This document shows positions 53,001-62,085 of a stretch of 64,000 bases of DNA, one piece after another. This DNA comes from an uncultured Lachnospiraceae bacterium (GTDB taxonomy: Bacteria; Bacillota; Clostridia; Lachnospirales; Lachnospiraceae): NCBI GenBank assembly GCA_902779445.1, contig CACZBM010000003.1, positions 29,782-93,781 of the forward strand. Direction: 5' to 3'. The first letter of the stretch is position 1; each line of letters starts with the position of its first letter. The notes under the pieces are model-generated. The model saw nothing but the letters and a program-made list of their open reading frames with translations. It had not been told where the DNA came from and did not search any database. Both the position numbers and the translations under genes were made by a program.

Positions 53001-53871
53001 ATTAAAATTTGACGGTTCTGCGGGAAACGGTACTGTCGAAAAGACATCCGGTGTCGTAGCTTTAGCAAAAGATGTTCTGAGATTCCTTAAAGATGCTGTT
53101 GATATCGCTTGTCTGGGCATGGAGAGATACAGGATCACCAACTCGAAAAAGGATATAGTTTCTGCCATGGAAGAAGCAAAGCAGGCTATGCCAAACCTTC
53201 AGCAGCCTGTGAGCGATCAGAGCTTTGCCACTACCAAGGAAAAAATGGGATTTGCATCATCCAGAAACTCACAGGGCCTTTATTTCCTGAAACTTGCCCA
53301 TAACAGGGCAGAGAGAGCCCAGATCACCACCGGCTTTGATATGGCGAGTACCGCAGTAAAGGCTGTGGGGCACGGTATTGCTGTTGATTCAGATAATGTT
53401 AATAAGGATCTGAGATCCGTTCCTTTTTCCCTGATAAGCAAAATTGTTTCTTTCCTTGGATGGAAAGCAGGAAAGGAATATGACGATTATAGATATTTTG
53501 AAATGATGGATAGCGCCATGGGAAGGGCATATAAAACAGATACGAAGAAATTTGATGCGGTTCTCCGTGAGGAGACCGGTATCATGAACCATCATTATCT
53601 GCCTGATCTCTTAAAGGTCTTTATGGCTGTAGATTCCCACCATCTTGTCAGGAATGCGCGAAACGAAGGTGAAGAAGCGCTTGCCATTAATCTTGTAGCG
53701 CCCTATTTCGAATCCATGAACGGGAAGGGAGAAGCACGATATGATGCGCAAAACCGCGGTAACAATATGCAGTTGCTTGCGAGAAAGGTTAAATTAAAAA
53801 AGATGATGGAGGCCGTTGGCGGACCCAAAAACTGGAGAGACGTGCTCCGTGCTTCTGTTACATCGGGTTAA
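50047..53871 (+). CDS. Giant protein 1 (1274 aa, Pro/Ala-rich linker)
   Basis: This is an uncharacterised 1274-aa protein, paralogous to giant 2 at 58309. Residues 31-75 hold a motif shared with giant 2: TL..(N/S)LRSYMD....FD then IRR...RM..EN.AS. Residues 157-234 are a Pro/Ala linker (bases about 50515-50748). The rest shares scattered blocks with giant 2: EYTGIYD near 374, HINAGTIQQYVSY near 608, FMRMGL near 733, FFDGSLKEAI near 802, NSQGLYF near 1074 and REETGI near 1174. Hydrophobic helices occur around 960-986. It has no Sec signal and no domain I recognise. It could be a secreted or injected effector or a structural protein. GGAG precedes the ATG. Confidence 0.85.
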   Translation: MGKEFKPSEEMHFDSGFVHDTTDLNNLPQNTLAQNLRSYMDMGEDAFDEGDRTVSNLDGIRRTLLVRMSNENEASRADADKMEKEHLEYTVKTMNPLVERVKKAKRDAIMAEADYYITRSKLGGEKSADAEVQMASIAVTARQSLEDANDRLDAKNPVPAPAPAPAAAAAPVPAPAAAADPAHAPAAAADPASAAPPVPPAPAAPAAPAAPPAPVAPPASPAPVVPPAPAAPDPIVDVTEDSIKLQAAEYRELLGKLMIISENSRNKKGRVARFFASIVNDEGSAAVKMNYSKQNAITEANRLKDKLSAASARWNEKRKKYRDTTYADHYRKYDDLAVSFYRFTREYEGLPGGRNISVLSQALNRGTSAKNIAEYTGIYDETQFDTLGRVLLNNPYLKVGIKRKQTKELSADSLNAERADGLIKYHKTILMEAFAQGVSTLAEESRAGKKNERVRMKLTEDFRGYKAKNQFDRNSATGLAPIADDAATRHKYKRSDMGDFNNPVGMDVSDMHVLSDERGANGEYIYSENSAHIYEVFRSDGRKVKGFFDNGTFIPFNHREIVSNKDIKWIYGMESLFSSRRFVNTIDNMTVQEELRTAIRRSDIFRHINAGTIQQYVSYDPDDDFERGENRDNLNALQDNNAGAAGRLIDSYVAGNAQPPVTIQDVRTAVFRALGSVVKREEIMMLGVRLLSDDQHPELWTLARELALNIKGMQGGGGRFKFRAERLPETGQFMRMGLMQEFSTKRKYLSDLTPEDIPDMIGIPDPEAIKDYVIPDNLAIRGEDYAAERDDFFSWKTLRQSFFDGSLKEAIFGNFSATAGTVKAYATEEKKEKKQKVDELEVIEKDRTEHSPDYYKAKAALEKASVKSAEASFAKNYGSLLAVADNLPEAIAVTVPTVVVLADADWDFEDTGVELNFSCIKAIQGLKTIARDFNKFVKELWDRYENWDSENSTQEKVREIGSIVFLVLEYTVKLLSDVLDIVGALLKFDGSAGNGTVEKTSGVVALAKDVLRFLKDAVDIACLGMERYRITNSKKDIVSAMEEAKQAMPNLQQPVSDQSFATTKEKMGFASSRNSQGLYFLKLAHNRAERAQITTGFDMASTAVKAVGHGIAVDSDNVNKDLRSVPFSLISKIVSFLGWKAGKEYDDYRYFEMMDSAMGRAYKTDTKKFDAVLREETGIMNHHYLPDLLKVFMAVDSHHLVRNARNEGEEALAINLVAPYFESMNGKGEARYDAQNRGNNMQLLARKVKLKKMMEAVGGPKNWRDVLRASVTSG

Positions 53872-53908
53872 TAGGTATGGCGTCTTATTACAAAGGAGAA
53901 ATCAATTT

Positions 53909-55540
53909 ATGGAAGCTTTGGTAATAGGCAGTGGAATAGCCGGAATGGCATGTGCCGTACGGCTTGCCCGTCAGGGTATCCATACGACGCTTGTTTCTCC
54001 TGCTCCTTCAGAGCACTCCGAATCTGTTATGGCTGCAGGAGGGATCAATGCCACACTGCAAGGAAATGATGACGGCGATTCAGTTGAGAGCCATGTTCTC
54101 GATACCCTGAAGGGCGGATGTTTTATCGGAGGAGAGAAAGCGGTTAAGGGACTCTGTGAACACGGAGAAGAGATAATCCGCTATCTTGAAAGCATCGGAA
54201 CGGTTTTCTCTGTTGACAGCGAGAATAAACCGGTAAGGCGTGCCTTTGGAGGGCAGTCCCATAAGAGGACATATTACTGTGGCTCTTCTACCGGAAAGCA
54301 GATAGTTTCCGCACTGGTCATGGAAGCCCGCAGATTCGAAGCTGTGGGAATGATAACGAGACGCTTAAGATTGAATTTTTACTCTGCCCTCATTAAAGAC
54401 GGAGTATGCTGCGGTGCCCTTCTTTTTAATGACAGTAGTTCACGGCTGGAAGCTTTTTATTCCGACTTCACAGTGATCGCCACCGGAGGGCAGAATGCCC
54501 TTTTCGGAAAAACCACCGGATCCACCCTGTGTGACGGTTATGCTGCCGGCAAACTTTTTATGCAGGGAGCGGAGCTTAAGAATCTGGAATTTATCCAGTA
54601 TCACCCAACGACACTGGAAACACCACAGAAGAAAATGCTGATATCTGAAGCGGTCAGAGGAGAAGGCGGCAGGCTCTTTTATCTGGAAAACGGTGAAAGA
54701 GTGTACTTCATGGAGGAAAAGTACGGCGAAAAGGGAAACCTGATGACCCGGGATCTTATATCAAGAGAGATTTACGCCTGCGGAAAGGAAGCATTTCTGG
54801 ATATCTCATTCCTGGACGGGAAGACTATTGATGAACGCCTGTCGGAGGTGAGGGATATATGTATGAAATACAGGGGGATCGATATAAAGAAGGAGCCGAT
54901 CCCGGTCTCGCCCTCTGTGCATTTCTTTATGGGAGGACTGGCAGTTCACTTAAATCACGAGACAAATATAGAAAATCTCTTCGCTGTCGGAGAGTGCGCA
55001 TCAATTTATCACGGTGCCAACCGTCTCGGCGGGAATTCATTGTTGTCTGCAATGTACAGCGGTTTTGTGGCGGGTACGGAGATCGCGGGAAGAACTTCCC
55101 ACAGAAAATACCCTGATCTTACCGCTTATATGGAGGGTGAGAGAAAGAATCTGAAGAAGAGCTTCGATTCGAAAAGCACCTTCCCGGTATTCTACATACG
55201 GGACATGTTGGCAGAAACCATGAAGGACGATCTGGGAATTGTGCGGGATGAAAAAAGTCTTGAAGCAGGGTTAAGTGATATAGGATATTATCTTTCCATC
55301 GCTGAAAAGATAAGGTATGACAGGTCTGTTCCGCCCTATTTCAATTACAGCCTGAAAGCCATCCTGACTATTGCGGGAGCTACTGTATATTCGGCCAGGG
55401 AAAGAAGAGAGAGCAGGGGTGCTCATTACCGCAGTGATCATACTGACACAAAAGAGGAGTACGCTTATTCTTCCATCGTATCCTACGGTAACGGTGATTA
55501 CACAGTACGCCTTGATAAGGAGCAGATTTATGAAAGTTAG
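53909..55540 (+). CDS. frdA: Fumarate reductase/succinate dehydrogenase-type flavoprotein
   Basis: This 543-aa protein is an FAD-dependent oxidoreductase of the SdhA/FrdA/NadB family. It has the FAD dinucleotide loop GSGIAGMACAVRLA, AAGGINATLQG, the substrate His in EFIQYHPTTLE, EAVRGEGGRLF and the Arg/His site HGANRLGGNSLLSA. The residue that covalently holds FAD in Sdh/Frd (His of RSHSV) is Glu here (HSESVM), so FAD is probably bound non-covalently. The ATG at 53909 follows AAAGGAGAA. Its end overlaps the Fe-S subunit by 11 bases. NadB is less likely because an Fe-S partner is encoded next. Confidence 0.88.
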   Translation: MEALVIGSGIAGMACAVRLARQGIHTTLVSPAPSEHSESVMAAGGINATLQGNDDGDSVESHVLDTLKGGCFIGGEKAVKGLCEHGEEIIRYLESIGTVFSVDSENKPVRRAFGGQSHKRTYYCGSSTGKQIVSALVMEARRFEAVGMITRRLRLNFYSALIKDGVCCGALLFNDSSSRLEAFYSDFTVIATGGQNALFGKTTGSTLCDGYAAGKLFMQGAELKNLEFIQYHPTTLETPQKKMLISEAVRGEGGRLFYLENGERVYFMEEKYGEKGNLMTRDLISREIYACGKEAFLDISFLDGKTIDERLSEVRDICMKYRGIDIKKEPIPVSPSVHFFMGGLAVHLNHETNIENLFAVGECASIYHGANRLGGNSLLSAMYSGFVAGTEIAGRTSHRKYPDLTAYMEGERKNLKKSFDSKSTFPVFYIRDMLAETMKDDLGIVRDEKSLEAGLSDIGYYLSIAEKIRYDRSVPPYFNYSLKAILTIAGATVYSARERRESRGAHYRSDHTDTKEEYAYSSIVSYGNGDYTVRLDKEQIYES

Positions 55541-56228
55541 TGTTTTAAGGCGTAAGGAACCCGATAAAGAACCATATTGGGAAAGTTTTTCATATGATGG
55601 TCCGGAAGAGAATACCGTTGCGGGACTTCTCGACTATATTAACTATAATGATGATATAATAAACGATAAGGGCGAAAAGACCACAAGGATCGGATGGGAG
55701 TGTTCATGCATGCAAGGGATGTGCGGTGCCTGCGCCATGATAGTAAATGACAGGCCTGTCCTTGCCTGTGAAGCGTTCCTAAAGGATTTTGAGGGTCAGG
55801 AGATCACGCTTAAACCCTTAAGCAGGTTTCCGGTGATCCATGACCTTATCGTGGACAGATCAGGGATACATGAGAGCCTGAAAGAGAATAATGTCTATAT
55901 TGGTGAATACAGGCCTCCTGAAGACAAGGACTTTGAGCAGGATTACACCTCGGCAAAATGCCTTAAATGCGGTCTATGCATTGAAGTATGCCCCAGGTAC
56001 ACGGACGGCAGGAAGTTTTACGGAGCCCCTTTTGCAAATGACTGCTATCTGGTGGCTTCGAGAAACCGGGAAAAGTCCGGAGAGATCTCTGAAGCCTATG
56101 ATGAGCACTTTAAGAGTGAGTGTGCATACGACCTTGCCTGTATGAAGATCTGCCCCATGGGTATAAAACTAACTGCTTCCATGAAGAAGCTTAATACATT
56201 AAAACGTGAAACCGGAGAAAATTCATGA
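55530..56228 (+). CDS. frdB: Fumarate reductase/succinate dehydrogenase-type Fe-S subunit
   Basis: This 232-aa electron-transfer subunit has three cluster sites: [2Fe-2S] CSCMQGMCGAC with a fourth Cys in VLACEAF, [4Fe-4S] CLKCGLCIEVCP near residue 146, and [3Fe-4S]-type CAYDLACMKICP near 202. It pairs with the flavoprotein before it. No membrane anchor (SdhC/FrdC) gene is adjacent, so electrons may come from a soluble carrier. The ATG at 55530 has AAGGAGC seven bases upstream and lies within the end of the flavoprotein gene; the stop overlaps the ATPase start (ATGA). Confidence 0.9.
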   Translation: MKVSVLRRKEPDKEPYWESFSYDGPEENTVAGLLDYINYNDDIINDKGEKTTRIGWECSCMQGMCGACAMIVNDRPVLACEAFLKDFEGQEITLKPLSRFPVIHDLIVDRSGIHESLKENNVYIGEYRPPEDKDFEQDYTSAKCLKCGLCIEVCPRYTDGRKFYGAPFANDCYLVASRNREKSGEISEAYDEHFKSECAYDLACMKICPMGIKLTASMKKLNTLKRETGENS

Positions 56229-58294
56229 CTTTTTTGGAAACTGTCATTTGCCTTATAATACTCAGATGTGACGGCTATTTATCCAGTATCGGGACTGACA
56301 ACAGCCTCGAAAGGTTTCCTGTGCTGTCAAAATTTATCGATGGTCTGGAGGACAGTTATATTAAGCGGTGGTCTCTTGTGACCTCAAATGCTGATGGGGA
56401 TAAACAGACAGAACTGTATGAAGAGGAGAAGCGTTATTTAAGGCTCCTTTCCCTTATGGACAACGACAGCGTGATGCAGTCCCTTCTGGATCTCTGTATG
56501 GCTGTTTTCGTATTTCCGGAATTTGATGCATATCTCACCCATTATTTCGGGTATTCTGTAAATATGCATCTTGCGTTTCTGCTGGAGGGGATCGGATTTC
56601 CGGCGGAAGAACTTGTCATTGAAAAACTGGAAACAGCGGAAACCATATGCAATGTGGACAGAAGCTCCTATCCCCTTCAGTATGCGCCTCTTTCCATAGA
56701 TGAAAAGGTATATATTTATCTGTCAGGAAAGGATCATATCAATCCGAGGCTTGAGAGATTCACAAATAAATACAGGCCGGAGGATATTTCCGGAGAGAAC
56801 AGGCCTTTTGTAAATGAAGAGATAATAAAAAAAGGAGCGGATTTCCTTGCATCAGGAGGCAGGGTTCTGCAGATCTGTGGCAGGGGAGGCAGGAGATTCG
56901 CAGCCAAACATATAGCTTCCGGGCTAAAAAAGGAATTTCTGTTCATTAATATTGCGGATCTCTTTTCCGTCAAAGTGCGGAAGGACCTGCAGGGACTGAG
57001 GAGTGTTCTTACAAGGGAAGCAGAACTTGATAATGCGGGTATATGTCTCTACGGGATAACGGATAACTTCCTGACGGGAGGAGTAAGAGTCGATGATAAG
57101 AGGAAGAGGCAGGATCTCGAAATGCTTGAGAACATGCTCTTCATTCCGATCATTAAGAAGGATATACCACTTATATTAATAAGTGATGATCCGGCGATGC
57201 TCATCAGGTCCCTTACAGAAAGAGAGTACCGGATAGCAGAGCTCCCGGCGAAGCTTGACTACAGTTCCCGGCTTAAGCTCTGGAAAGGATTTAAGAAGTT
57301 TTATAAGCTGGGCTTTTCGCCGGAAGACATGGCAGACAGATACCACCTGAACGCCAGCGAGAGTGCAGGGGTCATCAAAAGCTTTTTAGACAGAAGAGAA
57401 GAGGAAAAGACAACTCCGGAAGATGATCTATTTACCAGGATAAGTATGGAAAGGCTGGATGACGGAGCGCAGGAAACGGGAAGGGTCATCTACCCGGCCG
57501 TACGTCTGGATGACGTTAAAGTTAAGAGTGATATTAGAGGGATCCTGAATGATGTGGTGAACAGCGTAAAAGCGAGTTCCACAATCCTTGACAGTTGGGG
57601 ATTAAGAGGGAATTATCCGTATGGCAGATGTGTAAGTCTCCTGCTTTCGGGTCCTCCCGGAACAGGTAAGACCATGACGGCAAATGCAATAGCTGGAGAG
57701 CTGAAGCTGCCGCTATATCAGGTGAACCTCTCGAATATCGTGGATAAATACATTGGAGAGACGGAAAAGAATCTGGAAAAAGCCTTTACATTTGCTGAGA
57801 AGACAAATACGATCCTCTTTTTTGATGAAGCGGATTCGCTGTTCGGGGTGAGGAGTGAAGTCCATGATTCCAAGGACAGATATGCCAATACCGAGATATC
57901 TTACCTTTTACAGAGGATAGAAGCTTATGACGGGATAGTGATCATGGCTACGAATATCAAGGGAAATATCGATCCTGCATTTATAAGGCGTATAAGGTAT
58001 GTGGTAAACTTTGAAAATCCGGATGAGGAGTTAAGACGTGAGATCTGGGAAAGCTGTATTAAAGACAGTATTCCACATGATGAAGTAGATGTTTCTTATC
58101 TCGCATCACAGTTTGATAAATTTACAGGAAGTATAATAAAAACGGTATTCTTAAATGCATGCGCATTTGCGGCCGGTAGAGGTGAAAACCTCGGCATGAA
58201 GCATCTTGTCCATGCAATTAAACAGGAGCTGGAGAAGACTTCCAGCGTTACATTTACTATAGATACTCTTGGGAAATATGCATATCTTTTATAG
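56225..58294 (+). CDS. Two-module AAA+ ATPase resembling eCIS ATPases
   Basis: This is a 689-aa AAA+ protein. An N-terminal helical region (about 1-190) is followed by a degenerate AAA module (about 195-385) whose P-loop is broken (ICGRGGRR near 218), then an active module: Walker A GPPGTGKT at 476-483, KYIGETEKNLEKAF, Walker B ILFFDEAD at 530-537, a DRYANTEISYLLQ segment and RRIRYVVNF (sensor/arginine finger). This order and these motifs closely match the ATPase encoded in extracellular contractile injection system clusters (Afp15/PVC15-like). No CIS tail genes are present. It overlaps the Fe-S gene by four bases, so it is translationally coupled to it. Confidence 0.88.
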   Translation: MTFLETVICLIILRCDGYLSSIGTDNSLERFPVLSKFIDGLEDSYIKRWSLVTSNADGDKQTELYEEEKRYLRLLSLMDNDSVMQSLLDLCMAVFVFPEFDAYLTHYFGYSVNMHLAFLLEGIGFPAEELVIEKLETAETICNVDRSSYPLQYAPLSIDEKVYIYLSGKDHINPRLERFTNKYRPEDISGENRPFVNEEIIKKGADFLASGGRVLQICGRGGRRFAAKHIASGLKKEFLFINIADLFSVKVRKDLQGLRSVLTREAELDNAGICLYGITDNFLTGGVRVDDKRKRQDLEMLENMLFIPIIKKDIPLILISDDPAMLIRSLTEREYRIAELPAKLDYSSRLKLWKGFKKFYKLGFSPEDMADRYHLNASESAGVIKSFLDRREEEKTTPEDDLFTRISMERLDDGAQETGRVIYPAVRLDDVKVKSDIRGILNDVVNSVKASSTILDSWGLRGNYPYGRCVSLLLSGPPGTGKTMTANAIAGELKLPLYQVNLSNIVDKYIGETEKNLEKAFTFAEKTNTILFFDEADSLFGVRSEVHDSKDRYANTEISYLLQRIEAYDGIVIMATNIKGNIDPAFIRRIRYVVNFENPDEELRREIWESCIKDSIPHDEVDVSYLASQFDKFTGSIIKTVFLNACAFAAGRGENLGMKHLVHAIKQELEKTSSVTFTIDTLGKYAYLL

Positions 58295-58308
58295 AGGGGA
58301 AAAAGACT

Positions 58309-61300
58309 ATGGCACCTCCTAAAGTAAGACAGTTTAAAAATTCATATGCAAAGACAGTGGCCGATGTACCTGTGAATACATTGGATAATTCCCTGCGCTC
58401 ATATATGGATTCCGACGAAGCTTTTTTTGATAATGAAACCTTTGACGGGAAGTCCAGAAATGATGTCATCCGAAGGGTAAGACAGAATATTCTGAGACGC
58501 ATGAAGGAAGAAAATGCGGCTTCCGTGGGTTCTGCAGACGTAGAAAGAGGTAAGCAGGCGACCTATACCGCAAGAATGTTAAGGAAGATCGGAGAAGCCA
58601 AACAGATCCAGAGGGACATCAAGAGAAGCGATATAGATTATGCTGCCCTTCAGGGAAAAGAGTACATTAATGATAAGGAAAATGTGCTTAGATATCTTGA
58701 TGATCTTATCAGGCATGCAAATGCGGATATGGCAGCTGACCAGCGGCTTATGGAAGAGGCGCAGGAGCAGCCACAGGATCAGGAAGAGGATCTGGAGGAA
58801 GAAGAGGACGAAGGTGAGGGCCTTGAGAATGATGAACTCAATCAGGGCATGATCCAGCAAAATGAAGAGGATCTGGAGGAAGAGGTTGATGCGGATGAGC
58901 GCAGGTGGAGGAGTGACAGAGCCCTGACAGGTCCAAAAGCTGAGAGGGCCCGGAATGCGGGAGAAGTATCCCAGGCTTCGCTCAATGAGAGACAGAGTGA
59001 CCTAGAGTATCTGCTGCGCATAAGAGCAGAGGTTGCCAGGACCAATACTGCCGGAAAAGGTAAGATCGGCAGATTTTTCAGGATGGTATCCCTCCGGTCA
59101 GGGGTTAACAGGAGCAGAAATGACGGCAGGAGAGAGAAGTATAACGCTAAACTCCGGGAGATAAGGAATATATCTTCTTCATGGTTTACGGAACGGGAGA
59201 ATTATTCCAAGAAGATCTTCAGAAAACACTACGAGAATTACGATAAAATGGCAAAGAGCTGGTACGAGATGACCCAGGAGTTCTCTGTTGAAGCTGACGG
59301 AGAGCTTCCGCAGGAAGCGGTCGATAATCGTACCATCGACCAGTTATCTGAAAAAGCGATAGAAGAGTATACAGGAATATATGATGATACTGCTCTGGCA
59401 GGTATTCTGGATAATATCGCGTCGAATCCCTATGTAAACATAGAGGATCTGCCTCTTACGGAATCAAAGGTTGCCCAGGGGGATGAAGCGGGCGGAAACG
59501 TTACGGACCGGGGCAGGCACGTAAAGATCCATAAAAAGATCGTCATGTATTCCATGGCGGGACGGGACGGACTGAAGACCAGATATAAGTTTGGCAGAGA
59601 CCTTAAGGGCAGACGCTCAAAAAGGCAGTTTACTCCCGAGTCTCCAACTGCACTGAATGTAGTGCAGAATGTTGGTGCGGATTACTTTAATGAGATATAT
59701 GCAGGCCGGGCAAATCTGGAGTCCGATGAGAGGGATATTAACGGACGAAAGCTGTTTTCCGAGAAAAGCGCCGAGGTTCTCCATGCTAAAGTGGCGAGAA
59801 ACAAACAGAGGGTGCACGGATTTTTATTGAATGGCGAATTCTATACGGATGAAGAAGCTGAGGAAGGCGCAAAACTGGCCGGAAGAAAAGACATGAAGTA
59901 CTTTGGAAGAAGGGACTTCAGTAAGCAGGAAAAAGCTGAGAATCTCCGGGTGGCTATCAGAAAATCCGCATTCTTCCAGCATGTAAACGCTGCCACCATT
60001 CAGTACTATACTTCCTATAATGCCGGAGATGACTTCCTGGATGATGTACAGGAAGCAATAGATAAGAAGTGGGCAAAAGCACAGGAACGTGTCGAAGGTT
60101 ATACAAAAGAGAATGTGGCTGACGCTATAAAAACAAATCCCAGGTCCATAGCCGGTGTGCCAAAAGACCTTCAGGGTTCTGTTGCCTGTCAGTACATTAT
60201 TATAAAACTTGGAGAAGGGGGGGAGGATCCTTTTCCCGTAAACAGTCCGCTGACGGATCCTGTAATCAAATGGTTATGTGAGCATGATGGGCGTGCGCCT
60301 CTTCTTACCTGTATGACTCTTTTACTGGCAGAGGATAATCCGGGTCTCTGGGGTATTGCACGAAAGATGGCTGCAGACGGAAGTATTGTAGACGACCGTA
60401 CACAGGAAATGTTAAAGAGGCTTCCTGCAAACGGCCAGATGATGAGAATGGGACTTCTGGATGAGCTTGTCAATCATCAGGGCAAGACTTCGGAATTTGA
60501 CTGGGAGCTTCCCCTTGGATTTATTAAGGGATCAAGCCTCTCAGTGGAACAGGAGGAACTGGAAAGTAAGAGGGGATTTGGTGCCTGGTTTAAGAAAAAT
60601 CTCCTGAACGGCGGGTTCCTTAAAGAGGCAATTTCCATCACAGGCCTGGGATTTGATGTAGCAGATCTGGCGTCTGATATGAAAAACACCACAGGCGAAA
60701 AGGACTGGGCGGTTGATGACGATACCAAGGAAAGCCGCAGTGAGAGAAAATGCTGGTTCCTGTACGGGGAAGCAATGGCAGAGGGTTCCGTGCTCGGAGG
60801 GATCTTAGGCGCAGGCGCCGTAGCAATGGGTGGAATGATGGGCGGCGCAGACGGAGCGGCCAAGGCGAGGGACGGATATTTTCAGGTAGCGGATGTCCTT
60901 GGAATGCTAAATGATGTTAAGGTTGTGTTCGGACCGATATGGAAGGGACTAAAGAAACTCTGGAAAACTATAAAGCATAAGCTCGGTAAAGAGACTGATG
61001 AAGAAAGAGAAGCATACGAGAAAGAACAGCGGGAAGCAGCGGATGAGAAGGAAAACGGACTTAAGGATCTGGATTACGGAAAGTTCCGCGCAATCATCAA
61101 GTATCTCTACAGTGTCATAAATCTTGCAGATGGCATCAGAGATATTGCATCCTATCATGTAGATACAGACAGTGAAAAGGGTAAATGGAATGACTGGGGT
61201 AATCTCATCGCCTGGAAAGGACCTCTCCAGTGGGTATTTGATACAGCCAGAAACCTGCTTGCTATTTTAGTTGATTTTGCAGAGATCGTTGCTACCACAA

Positions 61301-62085
61301 AAAGGATCCACAGGATAGACAAAGCAGATGAGACACTGAAGTCGGCCTTAGAGGATTTTGAAGCAAACGGAAACGGAGATGATCTTCAGCAGCAGGCAGA
61401 TCAGGAAAATGCGGAACAGCAGGCCGAGGATGAGGATGATCGCTTTGAGATTGTAAATCCCGCAAGAGATGAGGAGATACAAAAAAGAAAGCTTGGAGAG
61501 GCTGTTGCAGAGAATTCACAGGCTCAGTATTTTATGGCTCTTACGAAAGCCCAGTCCCAGAAGTCCCGGCATGATGCCGGATGGAATGCAGCGATCTCAT
61601 TCGTTAAGATGGGGCGGGATACATTTAAGCAGTTTGCACAGACAGGAGAGGTATTCTCGATCGCCATTACAGCTGCGCTGACAGTGGCCCCCAAGGTGAT
61701 GGAGTTCCTGGCATGGACTTCAGGTAAGTTATTCCATGACAGGCCTAATTTCAAAAATAATATCGCCATGATGCTGGGAGACAAAAAGTATGCAAGCACC
61801 CCTTACTTTGACAAGGTGCTGAAGAGAGAAACCGGAATTGTTTCTTCAGATTATCTCGTGGATCTGGCCAGGGTATTCACAGCCATCGATACCCATGTTC
61901 TCCTGAATAAAGAGGGAAAGAACTCAGGAGAAAAAGAACTGGCCCTTAAGGTTGCAGGTACCCTTTACGGAAACGTAAACGAGGAGAACATAAAAAAGAT
62001 AAAACTTGAGCAAATGATGAAGTATGCAGGCTTCTCAGGTGATTCGAACTGGAGGTCATTACTGAGACACTCTATTACCGGATAA
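58309..62085 (+). CDS. Giant protein 2 (1258 aa, acidic linker)
   Basis: This is the paralogue of giant 1. The N-terminal motif TLDNSLRSYMDSDEAFFD (24-41) and RRMKEENAAS (63-72) match giant 1; the linker at about 146-195 is Glu/Asp-rich instead of Pro/Ala. Shared later blocks include EYTGIYDDT near 353, HVNAATIQYYTSY near 558, MMRMGL near 711, FLKEAI near 774, NSQAQYF near 1070 and KRETGI near 1172. It has an extra glycine-zipper-like helix at about 825-855 (GGILGAGAVAMGGMMGG) that could enter membranes. No known domain or Sec signal is seen. It starts 14 bases after the ATPase gene. Confidence 0.85.
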   Translation: MAPPKVRQFKNSYAKTVADVPVNTLDNSLRSYMDSDEAFFDNETFDGKSRNDVIRRVRQNILRRMKEENAASVGSADVERGKQATYTARMLRKIGEAKQIQRDIKRSDIDYAALQGKEYINDKENVLRYLDDLIRHANADMAADQRLMEEAQEQPQDQEEDLEEEEDEGEGLENDELNQGMIQQNEEDLEEEVDADERRWRSDRALTGPKAERARNAGEVSQASLNERQSDLEYLLRIRAEVARTNTAGKGKIGRFFRMVSLRSGVNRSRNDGRREKYNAKLREIRNISSSWFTERENYSKKIFRKHYENYDKMAKSWYEMTQEFSVEADGELPQEAVDNRTIDQLSEKAIEEYTGIYDDTALAGILDNIASNPYVNIEDLPLTESKVAQGDEAGGNVTDRGRHVKIHKKIVMYSMAGRDGLKTRYKFGRDLKGRRSKRQFTPESPTALNVVQNVGADYFNEIYAGRANLESDERDINGRKLFSEKSAEVLHAKVARNKQRVHGFLLNGEFYTDEEAEEGAKLAGRKDMKYFGRRDFSKQEKAENLRVAIRKSAFFQHVNAATIQYYTSYNAGDDFLDDVQEAIDKKWAKAQERVEGYTKENVADAIKTNPRSIAGVPKDLQGSVACQYIIIKLGEGGEDPFPVNSPLTDPVIKWLCEHDGRAPLLTCMTLLLAEDNPGLWGIARKMAADGSIVDDRTQEMLKRLPANGQMMRMGLLDELVNHQGKTSEFDWELPLGFIKGSSLSVEQEELESKRGFGAWFKKNLLNGGFLKEAISITGLGFDVADLASDMKNTTGEKDWAVDDDTKESRSERKCWFLYGEAMAEGSVLGGILGAGAVAMGGMMGGADGAAKARDGYFQVADVLGMLNDVKVVFGPIWKGLKKLWKTIKHKLGKETDEEREAYEKEQREAADEKENGLKDLDYGKFRAIIKYLYSVINLADGIRDIASYHVDTDSEKGKWNDWGNLIAWKGPLQWVFDTARNLLAILVDFAEIVATTKRIHRIDKADETLKSALEDFEANGNGDDLQQQADQENAEQQAEDEDDRFEIVNPARDEEIQKRKLGEAVAENSQAQYFMALTKAQSQKSRHDAGWNAAISFVKMGRDTFKQFAQTGEVFSIAITAALTVAPKVMEFLAWTSGKLFHDRPNFKNNIAMMLGDKKYASTPYFDKVLKRETGIVSSDYLVDLARVFTAIDTHVLLNKEGKNSGEKELALKVAGTLYGNVNEENIKKIKLEQMMKYAGFSGDSNWRSLLRHSITG

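Noticed and set aside
53816..53908. Upstream start for the flavoprotein
   Set aside because: It would overlap the end of giant 1 by 56 bases and lacks a ribosome site; the ATG at 53909 has AAAGGAGAA and begins just before the FAD loop.
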